This document shows positions 24,986 to 33,995 of a stretch of 64,000 nt of DNA, piece by piece. Position numbers and translations under genes: made by a program. The number at the start of each line of letters is the position of its first letter. Within the stretch, counting starts at the first letter, position 1. The DNA is from Pomphorhynchus laevis (taxonomy: Eukaryota > Acanthocephala > Palaeacanthocephala > Echinorhynchida > Pomphorhynchidae). The stretch is taken from NCBI GenBank assembly GCA_012934845.2, contig WNNJ02001360.1, positions 80,284 to 144,283 of the forward strand, in the 5' to 3' direction. The notes beneath the pieces were generated by a model. The model was given only the letters and a program-made list of their open reading frames with translations. It was not told where the DNA came from and did no database searches.

Positions 24986-25000
24986 AACCGCGTGTTGTTT

Positions 25001-25550
25001 TATGAATCCTATTAGCATCACTGTACACTACAATCAGCGTGGGTGGACCTCATCAGCAGTGGGCCCACGCCTTTTGGACAGTAAACCGTAAGTTGTCTTT
25101 TTACTATTGTGAATATTGCTTACACGAGGCGCTATTCTTCATTGGTCGATTTGGTATTATCCTCGTGTGGTTGTATGAATCCTATTAGCATCACGGTACA
25201 CTACAATCAGCGTGGGTGGACCTCATCAGCAGTGAGCCCACACCTACATTTCGTGTAGAACACGAAATGTAGGTGTGGGCTCACTGCTGATGAGGTCCAC
25301 CCACGCTGATTGTAGTGTACAGTGATGCTAATAGGATTCATACAACCACACGCCTACATTTCGTGTAGAACACGAAATGTAGGTGTGGGCTCACTGCTGA
25401 TGAGGTCCACCCACGCTGATTGTAGTGTACCGTGATGCTAATAGGATTCATACAACCACACGAGGATAATACCAAATCGACCAATGAAGAATAGCGCCTC
25501 GTGTAAGCAATATTCACAATAGTAAAAAGACAACTTACGGTTTACTGTCC
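25001..25550. repeat. Long imperfect palindrome built from at least four copies of one unit
   Basis: Outer arms 25076-25256 and about 25370-25550 are near-perfect reverse complements (left starts GGACAGTAAACCG, right ends CGGTTTACTGTCC). Between them sits an extra unit (25261-25347). Two identical hairpin junctions, CACCTACATTTCGTG, loop TAGAA, then the complement, lie at 25241-25275 and 25353-25387. Another inverted unit precedes the palindrome (about 25001-25071). Each unit holds GGTCCACCCACGCTGATTG and GTGATGCTAATAGGATTCAT. No coding capacity was seen. Confidence 0.85.
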
Positions 25551-25771
25551 AGTGAACATTTCGTATAAGAACGGAATAAAAAATCGGTGTGTGGTGGATT
25601 CGAATTCCGAATATTAGTTACCGCCCACACCAAATATTGAACACATAATTGTGTAATTTGGTATATAAGCCAAATATAAACCAGCATTTCAGCGACAAAG
25701 AGTTCAGCAGAAACAGTAACAGGACCGAAACACGAAATGTAGGCGTAGAATACTGCTGATGAGGTCCACCA
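25551..25771 (+). repeat. Left half of a repeat copy interrupted by Gypsy-1
   Basis: From 25731 the sequence is the palindrome's repeat unit (CACGAAATGTAGG ... CTGCTGATGAGGTCCACC). It stops at the Gypsy-1 LTR and resumes after the other LTR at 29669 (CACTCACGCTGATTG). Upstream, 25660-25730 has a TATA-like TATATAAG. This may be the fuller start of the repeated element, lost in the palindromic copies. Confidence 0.7.
25722..25767 (+). ncRNA. Candidate type II hammerhead ribozyme core
   Basis: Core elements occur in circularly permuted order: GGACC (25722-25726), GAAA (25727-25730), a 3-bp stem III ACA/TGT (25730-25732/25738-25740) with loop CGAAA, a GTA cleavage triplet (25739-25741), then CTGATGA (25756-25762) followed directly by GGTCC (25763-25767). 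GGACC and GGTCC form a 5-bp stem II. Stem I is poor in this copy; the consensus of the other units would give GGTG/CACT with one extra G. The fold is suggestive, and activity is unproven. Confidence 0.35.
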
Positions 25772-25847
25772 TGTAGTAGCTTAAACCAAGTAGGTTTTAT
25801 TCAACACAAAGTAATCTAAAATAAAACTAAATCAAATTAATATAACA
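25772..25847 (-). repeat. Gypsy-1 3' LTR (76 bp)
   Basis: On the minus strand it starts TGTTATATTAATT and ends CTACTACA, giving TG...CA ends. It contains a TATA-like TTATATTAA near its start and an AATAAA signal inside TTGTGTTGAATAAA. It is exceptionally short for a Gypsy LTR. Confidence 0.9.
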
Positions 25848-26267
25848 TTCTTCTCCTCTCAATATGTTTGTTCGTCTCTTAATCCCGATATCTGGCAGGA
25901 ATCCTCCGTACTCGTCGGGATCGTCGAGGACTTGCGAGTTGTACGTTTCTGTTTGTGTTTGCGAAACTTCCTCGATATCGTTGTCGTATAACATCGTAGG
26001 TTCAGCCGGGTCGTTGTGATATGTTGATATTTCTTCCTTTTCCAACTCATTTGTACTCGGATTTATTGAATTAGTCGATGTCGATTGGTTTTCACACTCT
26101 CTACTTCCTTCTGTACCAAGATGCTGTGTAGACACGGTTTGAACTCTCCCCGTCCCATCACGTATAGTTGAATATGCTTGATTCGCGTCAAGCAGTTCGA
26201 CCTTTTCTACAGCAGGCTCATATTTCGAGAATATATTCAGTCGCTTGAATAGCACGTTATTAGCCAA
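25827..26267 (-). pseudogene. Gypsy-1 pol C-terminal tail
   Basis: This 146-codon frame continues pol after a frameshift near 26260. Its start (VLFKRLNIFSKYEPAVEKVELLDANQAYSTIRDG) matches the usual module after Gypsy integrase, with its K-Y-x-P and EL-x-x-AN-x-x-Y-x-x-I pattern. The rest is polar, acidic and Ser/Thr-rich, then basic at the end. It terminates at a TAG inside the 3' LTR. Confidence 0.75.
25848..25860 (-). promoter_or_regulatory. Polypurine tract of Gypsy-1
   Basis: The minus strand reads GAGAGGAGAAGAA directly before the TG of the 3' LTR. This is the expected primer for plus-strand DNA synthesis, and it fixes the LTR boundary. The pol frame reads through it and stops inside the LTR. 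Confidence 0.85.
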
Positions 26268-27793
26268 CTAACCAACCAACCCGGTAGACTGATGTTTTGA
26301 GGGTATCGTCTCGGAAATGCGAAAATTCGATTGTGTGGAGTATCATTCGTTGCAGTGCAGAGAAGTCCACGGATGGACGATAACGCATCTGGTAATTTCT
26401 CTTCCCATCTTGGTAGACCCAATTTTTCATTTTCAAGTGCCAGCAAGATGCTCTTCCATAACGTTCCATTAAACCTTTCACATTGTGAGTTCCTTTGTGG
26501 TCTGAAAGGAGTCGTTTGACTTGAAGAGATACCCAAACCGCTTAGCCAATTTTTCAAGTCTCGAGAGAGAAAAGCAACTCCACGGTCCGAATTGATATAA
26601 TTTGGACATCCACATAACGCAATGATTTGACGAAGACACGCTTTAGCCATTTTTGCAGATGTATCGCGGACAGCAAAAGCAAATGGATAGTGAGTGTACT
26701 CATCGATTGCAGTGAACAAATATGTTGCGCCGGTTGATGATCGTGGAAGAGGACCTTTGAAATCAACTGATATGCGTTCCATGGGAGAGGTCGACTTTAT
26801 CATATGAAGATCAACTGGAGGTTTGTAGAAACGTGGCTTGATACGACAGCAAATTTGACACATTGACGTAATCTCCCGTACGTCACTTACCGGGTAGGGA
26901 AGGTTTTGATTTCGTATAAAATGTAACATCCGTGTGACCCCTGGGTGTAGCAATTTTTCGTGAAGTTTATGAAGATCCTCAAGATGATTTATTGATCCAC
27001 ATACGTCGAGTGACATAACATCAGCCGATTTATTGAAGTTCCCCGGGCGATATTGTATTGCGTATTGGAAACTTGCAAGATCCATTCGCCATCTTGCAAC
27101 TTTGTCATTTTTGACTTTCCCATGACGTGTGCGATCAAACATGAAAGCTACAGACTTCTGGTCAGTTATGAGAGTAAAGAGACGTGGCGCCAGGTAGTGT
27201 TTCCGATTTCGCAAGGCTTCGATTATTGCGTATGCTTCTTTTTCTATAATATGATGTTGTCTTTCGTGAATGTTCAGTGTTCTTGAAAAGAAAGCCACGG
27301 GTTTGTCGTTTTGAAATAGTGTCGCGCCAATTGCAGTATTGGATGCCTTAGTTTCAACCACGAAAGGAACATCCTCGTCGATGCTATGTACACATGCATT
27401 TTTAATATCGGTTTTGATCAATTCTATAGCTTCACAAGCGAGTCTATCCAATGGAAACGTCAAGTCCGTTCTTGTCAAAATCGCTATTTTTGTTGAAAAA
27501 TTCTTAATCCACTTGCTATAATAGGAAAAGAAATCCATAAGTCGTTTAAGTGTCTGATTATCGTGTGGAATCCTTAGTTGATTTAGCGCTGCGAGTCGAC
27601 TGGGATCGGGTCGTAATGTTTTGTGGGATATCTCGTACCCAAGTGTGTGTATTGTTTCAACGCGGTACTGGGTTTTATCGATATTGATTTGAAGTCCGTA
27701 TCGATGCAAAGCGACTTTAAACCGTTTTAGATTTTCATCATGATCCGAAATCGTTGTGCCACACACAATAATGTCATCAAGGTATGAATACAC
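26237..27793 (-). pseudogene. Gypsy-1 pol: RT palm, RNase H, integrase
   Basis: This 518-codon frame continues pol after an in-frame TGA (27794-27796). Blocks in order: YSYLDDIIVCG (RT active site YLDD), the thumb (ETIHTLGYEIS), RNase H (FVVETKASNTAIGATLFQ, RTLNIHERQHHIIEKEAYAI, LITDQKSVAFMF), and integrase with an HHCC zinc site (H-x-KLLHPG ... CQICC) and a DDE core: Asp in ISVDFKGPLP, Asp in YINSDRGVAFLS, Glu in QCERFNGTLWKS. Together these enzymes copy element RNA and insert the DNA. The catalytic residues are intact; the upstream stop makes the copy defective. Confidence 0.9.
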
Positions 27794-29563
27794 TCATTTT
27801 AACCCGTTGATCTCTATAAACTTATTTATGTATCGCTGGAAACTGGAAACTCCATTTGTTACCCCCATGGGAATTTTCTTGAATTGGTAGAGTTTTCCGC
27901 AAGCCTCGAAAGCTGTATAGTGTCGTTCCAGTGGGTCGATATCGATCTGGTAATATGCTTCCTTTAAATCGACAAGAGAATAATATGTGTGTTTAGAAAC
28001 CTCATTCACAAGATCGGCTATCCTCGGTAGCGGATAAGCATCCAGAAACGTATAGCGGTTTATCGTTTGTGAAAAATCCACTACAAGTCGTTTTCTACCA
28101 GTATTCCGGGATACAACGACAACTTGCGCTCGCCATGGAGATATGCTCTCCTTGATTACATCATTATTTAGCATCCGTTGTATCTCGCTTCGAATAAATT
28201 TTGTATTTTGTATGTTGAACTTTCGGCTTTTTGTTGCAATAGGGCGTACATCTGAACTGAGATTTTGAAATAATCGAGGACTCTCGATTTCAACTATCAA
28301 TGCAGCTACCATTTCAAAGCATGACAAAGATCCACCAAATTGTATTGTGAATTTTTCATGTTTTTTCAAGAATGGTAGACCTAAAATGGCGTCGGTGCAA
28401 AGTTGTGGTAGAATAAACATGTCGACGTTTAGGTACTTTTTATTGTCGAGTTCCAAATTTACTGTGCATTTTCCGGATACCTTTTTTATGATTTTTGACG
28501 CTAAATATACTTGGGTATCTGCCCGATATACTTGAAGGCCTAAGGCCTGTGCGACTTTACTATCCAAGAAGTTCAAAGAGCTGCCAGTGTCGACTAATGC
28601 TCCGAACCTCCTATCCATAATATAGATTGGAACCTTTAGCTGAAAGGTTGAATTCACGTTGATGGATGAAAGTAATACAGCTGACGATGATATTTGATCT
28701 CGTTTTGAAGAATTGCATACACGAGCAAAGTGGCCCTGTTTTCCGCATTTATGACATGCTATCATTCTGGTTGGACAATTTAATCGTTGATGTTTTCTTC
28801 CTCCACAGAAATAACATGTTGTACCCTTTACGTACGTATAACGGTTCGGAGTAACGCTCACCTGATTTATACAATGTTGACTTGAACCCAATTCGTTATC
28901 GGAATCCATTTTAATTACAGAGGATATTTTCTTCTCAGTGTTGACAGCCACCACACTTAACCGCTGAGTCGGTTCTGATTCGTCAGTCAAATGACACAAG
29001 CCGATACTTTGTTGTGCGGTCGTAAGTGATTTAGCAACAGTGACAGCCCTGTCCAAATCCATCTGATCAAATTCGAGAAGACGCTGTCTGACTGTATCTG
29101 ACCGCAAACCCCGTATAAACGAATCCCTTATGTACTCATTCCTAAACTCATCAGCGATTGCAGTTTTGAAATTGCAATCTCTGGACAATGAACGTAGTGA
29201 CTGCACAAAGGAATCTATATCTTCGTCGATTTTTTGTGATCGAATCGACAGTATGTGTCTCGCAAGAATTTCATTAGGTTTCTTTATATATATATTCGCT
29301 CCAGTGTAGACATGGCATCCTTAAATTCCGTGCAATCCTCAATGAGCTCATAGACTTGTGTTCCAACATGCATCATGAGGCATTCCAAAGGATTTACGTC
29401 TGGACTCGTCGTCAGCAAATATGTGAAGTTGCGTTTCCAAAGCTTAAACTTTCTTTGACTGTCGCTTTAATCTGAATGCACATCGAATCGTTCTAGTCGA
29501 ATGTTCGACCGTTGGCCAGATGACTGTGAAAGTTGATTGATTTGTTGACTATCCAGCGACATT
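27794..29563 (-). pseudogene. Gypsy-1 gag, protease and RT N-terminus
   Basis: The likely gag start is the ATG at 29563 (MSLDSQQINQLSQSSGQR). A TAA near 29470 and a frameshift at a TATATATA run near 29290 break it. From 29206 the frame is open for 470 codons: gag C-terminus; two zinc knuckles, CYFCGGRKHQRLNC and CHKCGKQGHFARVC; an aspartic protease with ALVDTGSSLNFL (DTGS) and AILGLPFL; then RT fingers with RLVVDFSQTI, YPLPRIADL, YYSLVDLKEAYYQI (catalytic Asp) and YTAFEACG. Gag and pol share one frame. It ends at the TGA before YLDD. Confidence 0.9.
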
Positions 29564-29577
29564 GATTCGAGTCCTTA

Positions 29578-29592
29578 TTGTGTTGAATAAAT
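29578..29592 (-). promoter_or_regulatory. Gypsy-1 primer-binding region, self-complementary to the LTR
   Basis: One base past the 5' LTR the minus strand reads TTTATTCAACACAA (29591-29578). This is the exact reverse complement of TTGTGTTGAATAAA inside the LTR (29630-29617). I see no TGG-starting match to a tRNA 3' end. The arrangement fits self-priming as in Tf1, where the RNA 5' end folds back onto this site. Confidence 0.65.
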
Positions 29593-29668
29593 TGTTTTAG
29601 CTTAAATCAAGTAGGTTTTATTCAACACAAAGTAATCTAAAATAAAACTAAATCGAATTAATATAACA
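29593..29668 (-). repeat. Gypsy-1 5' LTR (76 bp)
   Basis: The minus strand starts TGTTATATTAATTCG and ends GCTAAAACA. TTATATTAA lies about 35 nt upstream of TTGTGTTGAATAAA. That is a plausible TATA-to-start distance, so RNA could begin at or just before the segment complementary to the primer site. Confidence 0.9.
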
Positions 29669-29800
29669 CACTCACGCTGATTGTAGTGTACAGTGATGCT
29701 AATAGGATTCATACAACCACACGAGGATAATACTAAACCGACCAATGAAGAATAGCGCCTCGTGTAAGCAATTTTCACAATAGTATAATGGCTTTATTGA
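29669..29800 (+). repeat. Right half of the repeat copy interrupted by Gypsy-1
   Basis: CACTCACGCTGATTGTAGTG continues the unit broken at 25771. It runs through GTGATGCTAATAGGATTCAT and ACACGAGGATAATAC to CACAATAGTA, as in the right arm of the palindrome (25420-25523). It proves the nested order of events. Confidence 0.8.
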
Positions 29801-31029
29801 TTTCCCTGTCAGAACATTATGTATCATTATATATTATTGTTGATTCAGTTGATCATTTCCCTCCATATAACGTTTCTTAAATCTCGCTAGTTTTTCCCTT
29901 CGTCATTTCAGCATTTGAACCTACACTACACTAACCAACAAACATCGATACATTCGCACTTAACACAAAATGTTTCGACATTGTGTTTATGCACATGTTC
30001 CCGCACACCTAAGAATCCAGCGGAGTTTTAGCTTTCGCGTAATGTATCACAACAATTGTCCGGGGTTCGCCAGCATTTTCTCAAAGATAGGCCGCTGAAG
30101 GATACGCCTTGTACTTTGAGGAATATTACTCTCGTAAAATGATTTTTTTAAGTGATTTTCAAGTGATCTCTTTAAAATGATTTAAAGGTTGGATTGTACT
30201 GAGTTAATTAATATCGCTTGGAAACAGGAACTTTATTTAATGATTTAAAACGCATGTAAGGGTATAATCAATGTCAGAGTAATATTTAAGGCATAATAAA
30301 ATTTAAGGCTTAATATTTAAGGTATAATCAATGTCAGTAATATTTAAGGCATTTTCCACCGCTCTCGTTTATCATCTTCTGATCTAATCCTGTAGATAAC
30401 TTGGACATTGAAGTTATCGGCCTTTGCTATTATAGTGTGTCCCATCCTTGTCCATTGCATGTTCTCTGTTTGTTGGACGTTATTTGTCCGTTGGGCGTTC
30501 CTTGTCATTTGCGCGTTCTGTGTCGCTCGACTGACCCATTTGTTAGTAGTCAGCTAAGTTTTGATCTTGCCATTCAATGTATTCGTACGACAAGTCGTTT
30601 CTACTATTTGAATCATCTAAAGACTATATTAATGGCTGAGTGATCCCGCTCTAAATGTCGTTGAGCTCAATGCTCTTTCCAAGTGCAATGAGCACTTGGA
30701 TAAGGTGGAAAATTTTTCCACTAAAACAATACTTCTTTTCCCGTCAGCGTGATTTATTTGATCTTGTTTACGTTACTATCAAGTAGCTGTACTATATCTG
30801 TCACTTGTTCAAACTTGCTAGTCAGTCCATGTTTTTTAAAACCACTAACTTGATTCCATCAACCACAAAGGAATGTTAACATTTGAACCGGACCGGCGAT
30901 CAAATTTAAAAATGCGCTCGTGAGGAGTGCAATTTATGTTTACACATATAAGCAAATAAATAAATTAAGATTTTCTCAAAAACTTACATATAAGTAAGCG
31001 AATTGAGTTGTGCTATCGGATGTATTTTT
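29801..31029. other. Intergenic DNA without a recognised gene
   Basis: Near 30270-30350 the phrase ATTTAAGG(C/T)ATAATCAATGTCAG is partly duplicated. The frame 30401-30643 has no domain. Nothing else was seen. Confidence 0.35.
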
Positions 31030-33995
31030 GCAGTTTTTGAAGCGAGTGAAAAAGTGATGACGGAAGGATCAAAGGTTATCAGAAAAACGATTTTTCCTTT
31101 TTCCTGTAAATACAGAAAAGAAGGTACGTTTTTTAACTTTTGAATTCATTCCCTAGGGTAACTTCTCACTTTACCAAAATTAGCTAGCTTAGTGGTTATC
31201 AAACTACTAGAGCACCAGGAAAGACAGAGCCTTTTTAATACCTTTCTAAGAGGATTTACCGATCTTTTCAAAACTAGAATTTTGTTCAACTGTATTAAAT
31301 ATTATGAGACAGAAATTAAAATATATTTCGCCCCACCGGATTTGGCTATGACGTATATCAAATATTTCAATGACACAATCGAAATGGCTACTATTACGTC
31401 TTAACCGATCATTGCTACGTTAAAAATTAATAACATGTCAGCCTTCCTATCAGACGAAGATGTATCGATGTTGGAATGAGAGTACAATATCTCCAGCGTC
31501 CGTTCAATAATCGGTAAAAAATGATTCCCCATCCCGGTGTTGTTCTGCAATGCCCCGGTAGATGTAGCACAACCAGTGGATCTCGTCTTCCAATCACTTA
31601 ATGGGGATACAACTTGAATTTTTCATTAGTAGAGACCGACTCCTTAACCTACCCCCCACTGTAACAAGTGTCACCAGCGGGTGCATTGGTCATCGGGTCG
31701 TTCCCTACCCCAGACGTGCGGGATGTACGGAACTACTACTAATCATCCAGGAAATACGTAGATAATCGATGCTCTTACTGCGGGGGTGAACACCCCGCGT
31801 GGTCTAAAAAAATGTAAAGCTTTAAAAGCTTATCAGAAAAAACATCGGTGAGTGATAACTAAACCGACGACATTTGTGGAGGCTGTCTCGGCCGTCAAAG
31901 AAGACAAGCTGTCTGATTCAGAAATCTTCAAACTCATAGATGAGAAACATCAGACCTCAATGGTACACCTTAAGAACTGGATTAAGAATTTGATGAGTAA
32001 ATTGACAGAGTCTTTACTCTCACCTTCAGCATGGAAGGTCAAAAATTCAAGAAAGTCTCCCAAATCAAAAAACGGGCAGGTTCTTCAAAGAATATAGCCC
32101 CATTGAAGTTAGCCTGCAAGAACTTCATATGGGCTGTGGATAATACCGGGGAAAATGAAGATAACGCCCGTGGGCAAATGTCTTCACCTGTAGGAACAGG
32201 AAGTGGAATAAGTGGCCTTTTCGCCTTTGGTTCCGACTAGGCGGGAGGCGTTCCACTCCGGTTACATTAACGCAATTGGAAGTACTCAAGAACCTTTTTC
32301 ATTAAATATCCTTAACGGAATTCTGGAGGTGCTTCCGCCCTTAGGCTTCAATCTCGTAGATATGCATATGTTATAGTCCTTCAGGAGACGCAGTCTATCC
32401 GGCTACCCCAGGACATTAATCGATTTATCCTAAAGCATATATACACACACTTCACTCCATACATAACCCCTCCCCACTCCTCTTAATCTCAAGGTCTTTT
32501 AACTCTAGTTAAATGCTCCTTAAGGTCCTCCGACCTTTTGAACTTCTCGTGCCCAGTTATGTCTTGTTTAGTTATTGCACTTGTCAAGAACGGTAAATGC
32601 ATCAGTCTAACCAATATCTACATCGGGCCAGCGAAGATTCACAAGAACCGTGACATCCTGGACCGTATCTTAGATAGTGACTATGACATGTTACTCGATG
32701 ACTTCAACGATAGAACTGGTCGTCGGGTTAATGCAGAACTCTGCAGAGCCAGGAACGATTATCTTATTCACAAACCACCGACCCTACCTTTCATTGCTCA
32801 ACAATAAACTCACTCCTCGACATTTTACTGCTACATAAGACGTGGTTGTTAAAACCCATCTGCACTGAGCAGTCGCGTCAACAACTGATAACCTCTCATG
32901 ACCTAGAATCCTCGACATTTAAGTAGGCGTAATTTGATCCCACCGAGTTTTTATGGGTTTGTCAAAGATCACTCGGTCCATTCATCAATTGGTGAAGTAC
33001 ATCAGTTTGTCAAGATAATAGTCATCTTCTTGCTATGGCTGTTTTGACTTTACTGCTGCATTTGACCGGATCTCCATTCCCATCGTTATCTTCTATCTCA
33101 GGTTCCTCGGTTTTCCTGCGAGAATTGTTAACAAGGTGGAGATATTGCTTTAAACCAAGCGATTATATTATGAAGATATCCCTGATGCACATTAGTGTGA
33201 CTCCAGGCTCCCTACTTTCTCCTATCTTATATCTTGTTGCCTTCAGTGTTCTCTTCAAAGCTTTTAAACGTGATCATCATCTCGTGGTATATGTTAATAA
33301 GACCACATTTCTGTTTTCTGGACGCAGGTGCAAATATGTAGTCTCCGACATCAGCCGTTTCTTTTTCAGATTAAAAGATCACTTATCCACATTCAATCTT
33401 ATTTTAAACTCCAATAAATCTTAGGTGGTAATGTTTCATGGCGTCCCAACTACTTAAAATAAACTTAAGAGACTAGCACTCTCGGCACTCCTACATTTTT
33501 CAGCCTCAACCACTCCCTATCTTCACGAGTCGAGTAAAATATCTGGGGTTCACGGTTACGGTGAATTGATTTGCGAAAGCTGACGTGAATAGACTTAAAC
33601 GTATCCTGAAGAGAGCTAGATGGGCTCTGAAACGGGCCCAGCATCTGTCATTGAATGAGAAAACCTTTGTACGCCCTTGGAGTACTTAAGCTATCTCGGA
33701 GTTAGTCTTCTTCTCTAGAAGACGTCCCCCAGAGTAAAACCAAGGTTTCTTAAGCTCATCATCTCGAGATTACCGACCGTACTCCGCCTCGACTGGACTC
33801 TTAGGTGGCGCACTGGTTCAGCCGGGGCTCAGATCCCTTTGAACCTGAGGCCGTGAGGGTTGTAGACGATGATATAAAAGTCGTCGGCACGAATACAGAA
33901 GTGCGTAAAACTTGAGCGCTGTTTTGTATTGCTCTTTGTTACTTTCATATCGGTTGCATTGTTAATAAAAATTTTATTTATTTATTTTGCCAGTG
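31030..33995 (+). mobile_element. LINE-B, longest copy, degraded
   Basis: Plus-strand order: a possible ORF1 region (31192-31404); a zinc-knuckle phrase CSYCGGEHPAWSKK near 31770, just before a frameshift; further ORF1 tail pieces (31852-32240); an apurinic-type endonuclease remnant (32538-32807, SLTNIYIGPAKIH, then YDMLLDDFNDRTGR); and the reverse transcriptase (32930-33424, LIPPSFYGFVKDHS-like, then SLLSPILYLVAF, RDHHLVVYVNKT, RLKDHLSTFNLILN). The catalytic ADD is mutated to VNK. The 3' region (33480-33960) matches the other copies and ends AATAAAAATTTTATTTATTTA. It shows the original two-ORF design; all frames are broken. Confidence 0.75.

Larger units (their letters stand above)
25772..29668 (-). 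mobile_element. Gypsy-1, near full-length Ty3/Gypsy retrotransposon with 76-bp LTRs
   Basis: The element is 3,897 bp on the minus strand. Order: 5' LTR (29593-29668), primer-binding region (29578-29592), gag with two CCHC knuckles, aspartic protease, reverse transcriptase, RNase H, integrase, a C-terminal tail, polypurine tract, 3' LTR (25772-25847). The LTRs differ at 4 of 76 positions, so the insertion is not recent. Coding damage is light: stops or a frameshift in early gag, one in-frame TGA before the RT active site, and one frameshift after integrase. The flanks are two halves of one repeat unit, so this is a nested insertion. A short CAC(C/T) target duplication is likely. Confidence 0.92.

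Noticed and set aside
29578-29592. Conventional tRNA primer-binding site for Gypsy-1
   Set aside because: The sequence after the LTR does not begin with TGG and instead matches the LTR itself, so the self-priming reading is preferred.
30401-30643. 80-codon frame rich in Cys and Leu with repeated short phrases
   Set aside because: The repeats come from degenerate GTCC/GTTC DNA phrases; no signal of a coding gene.
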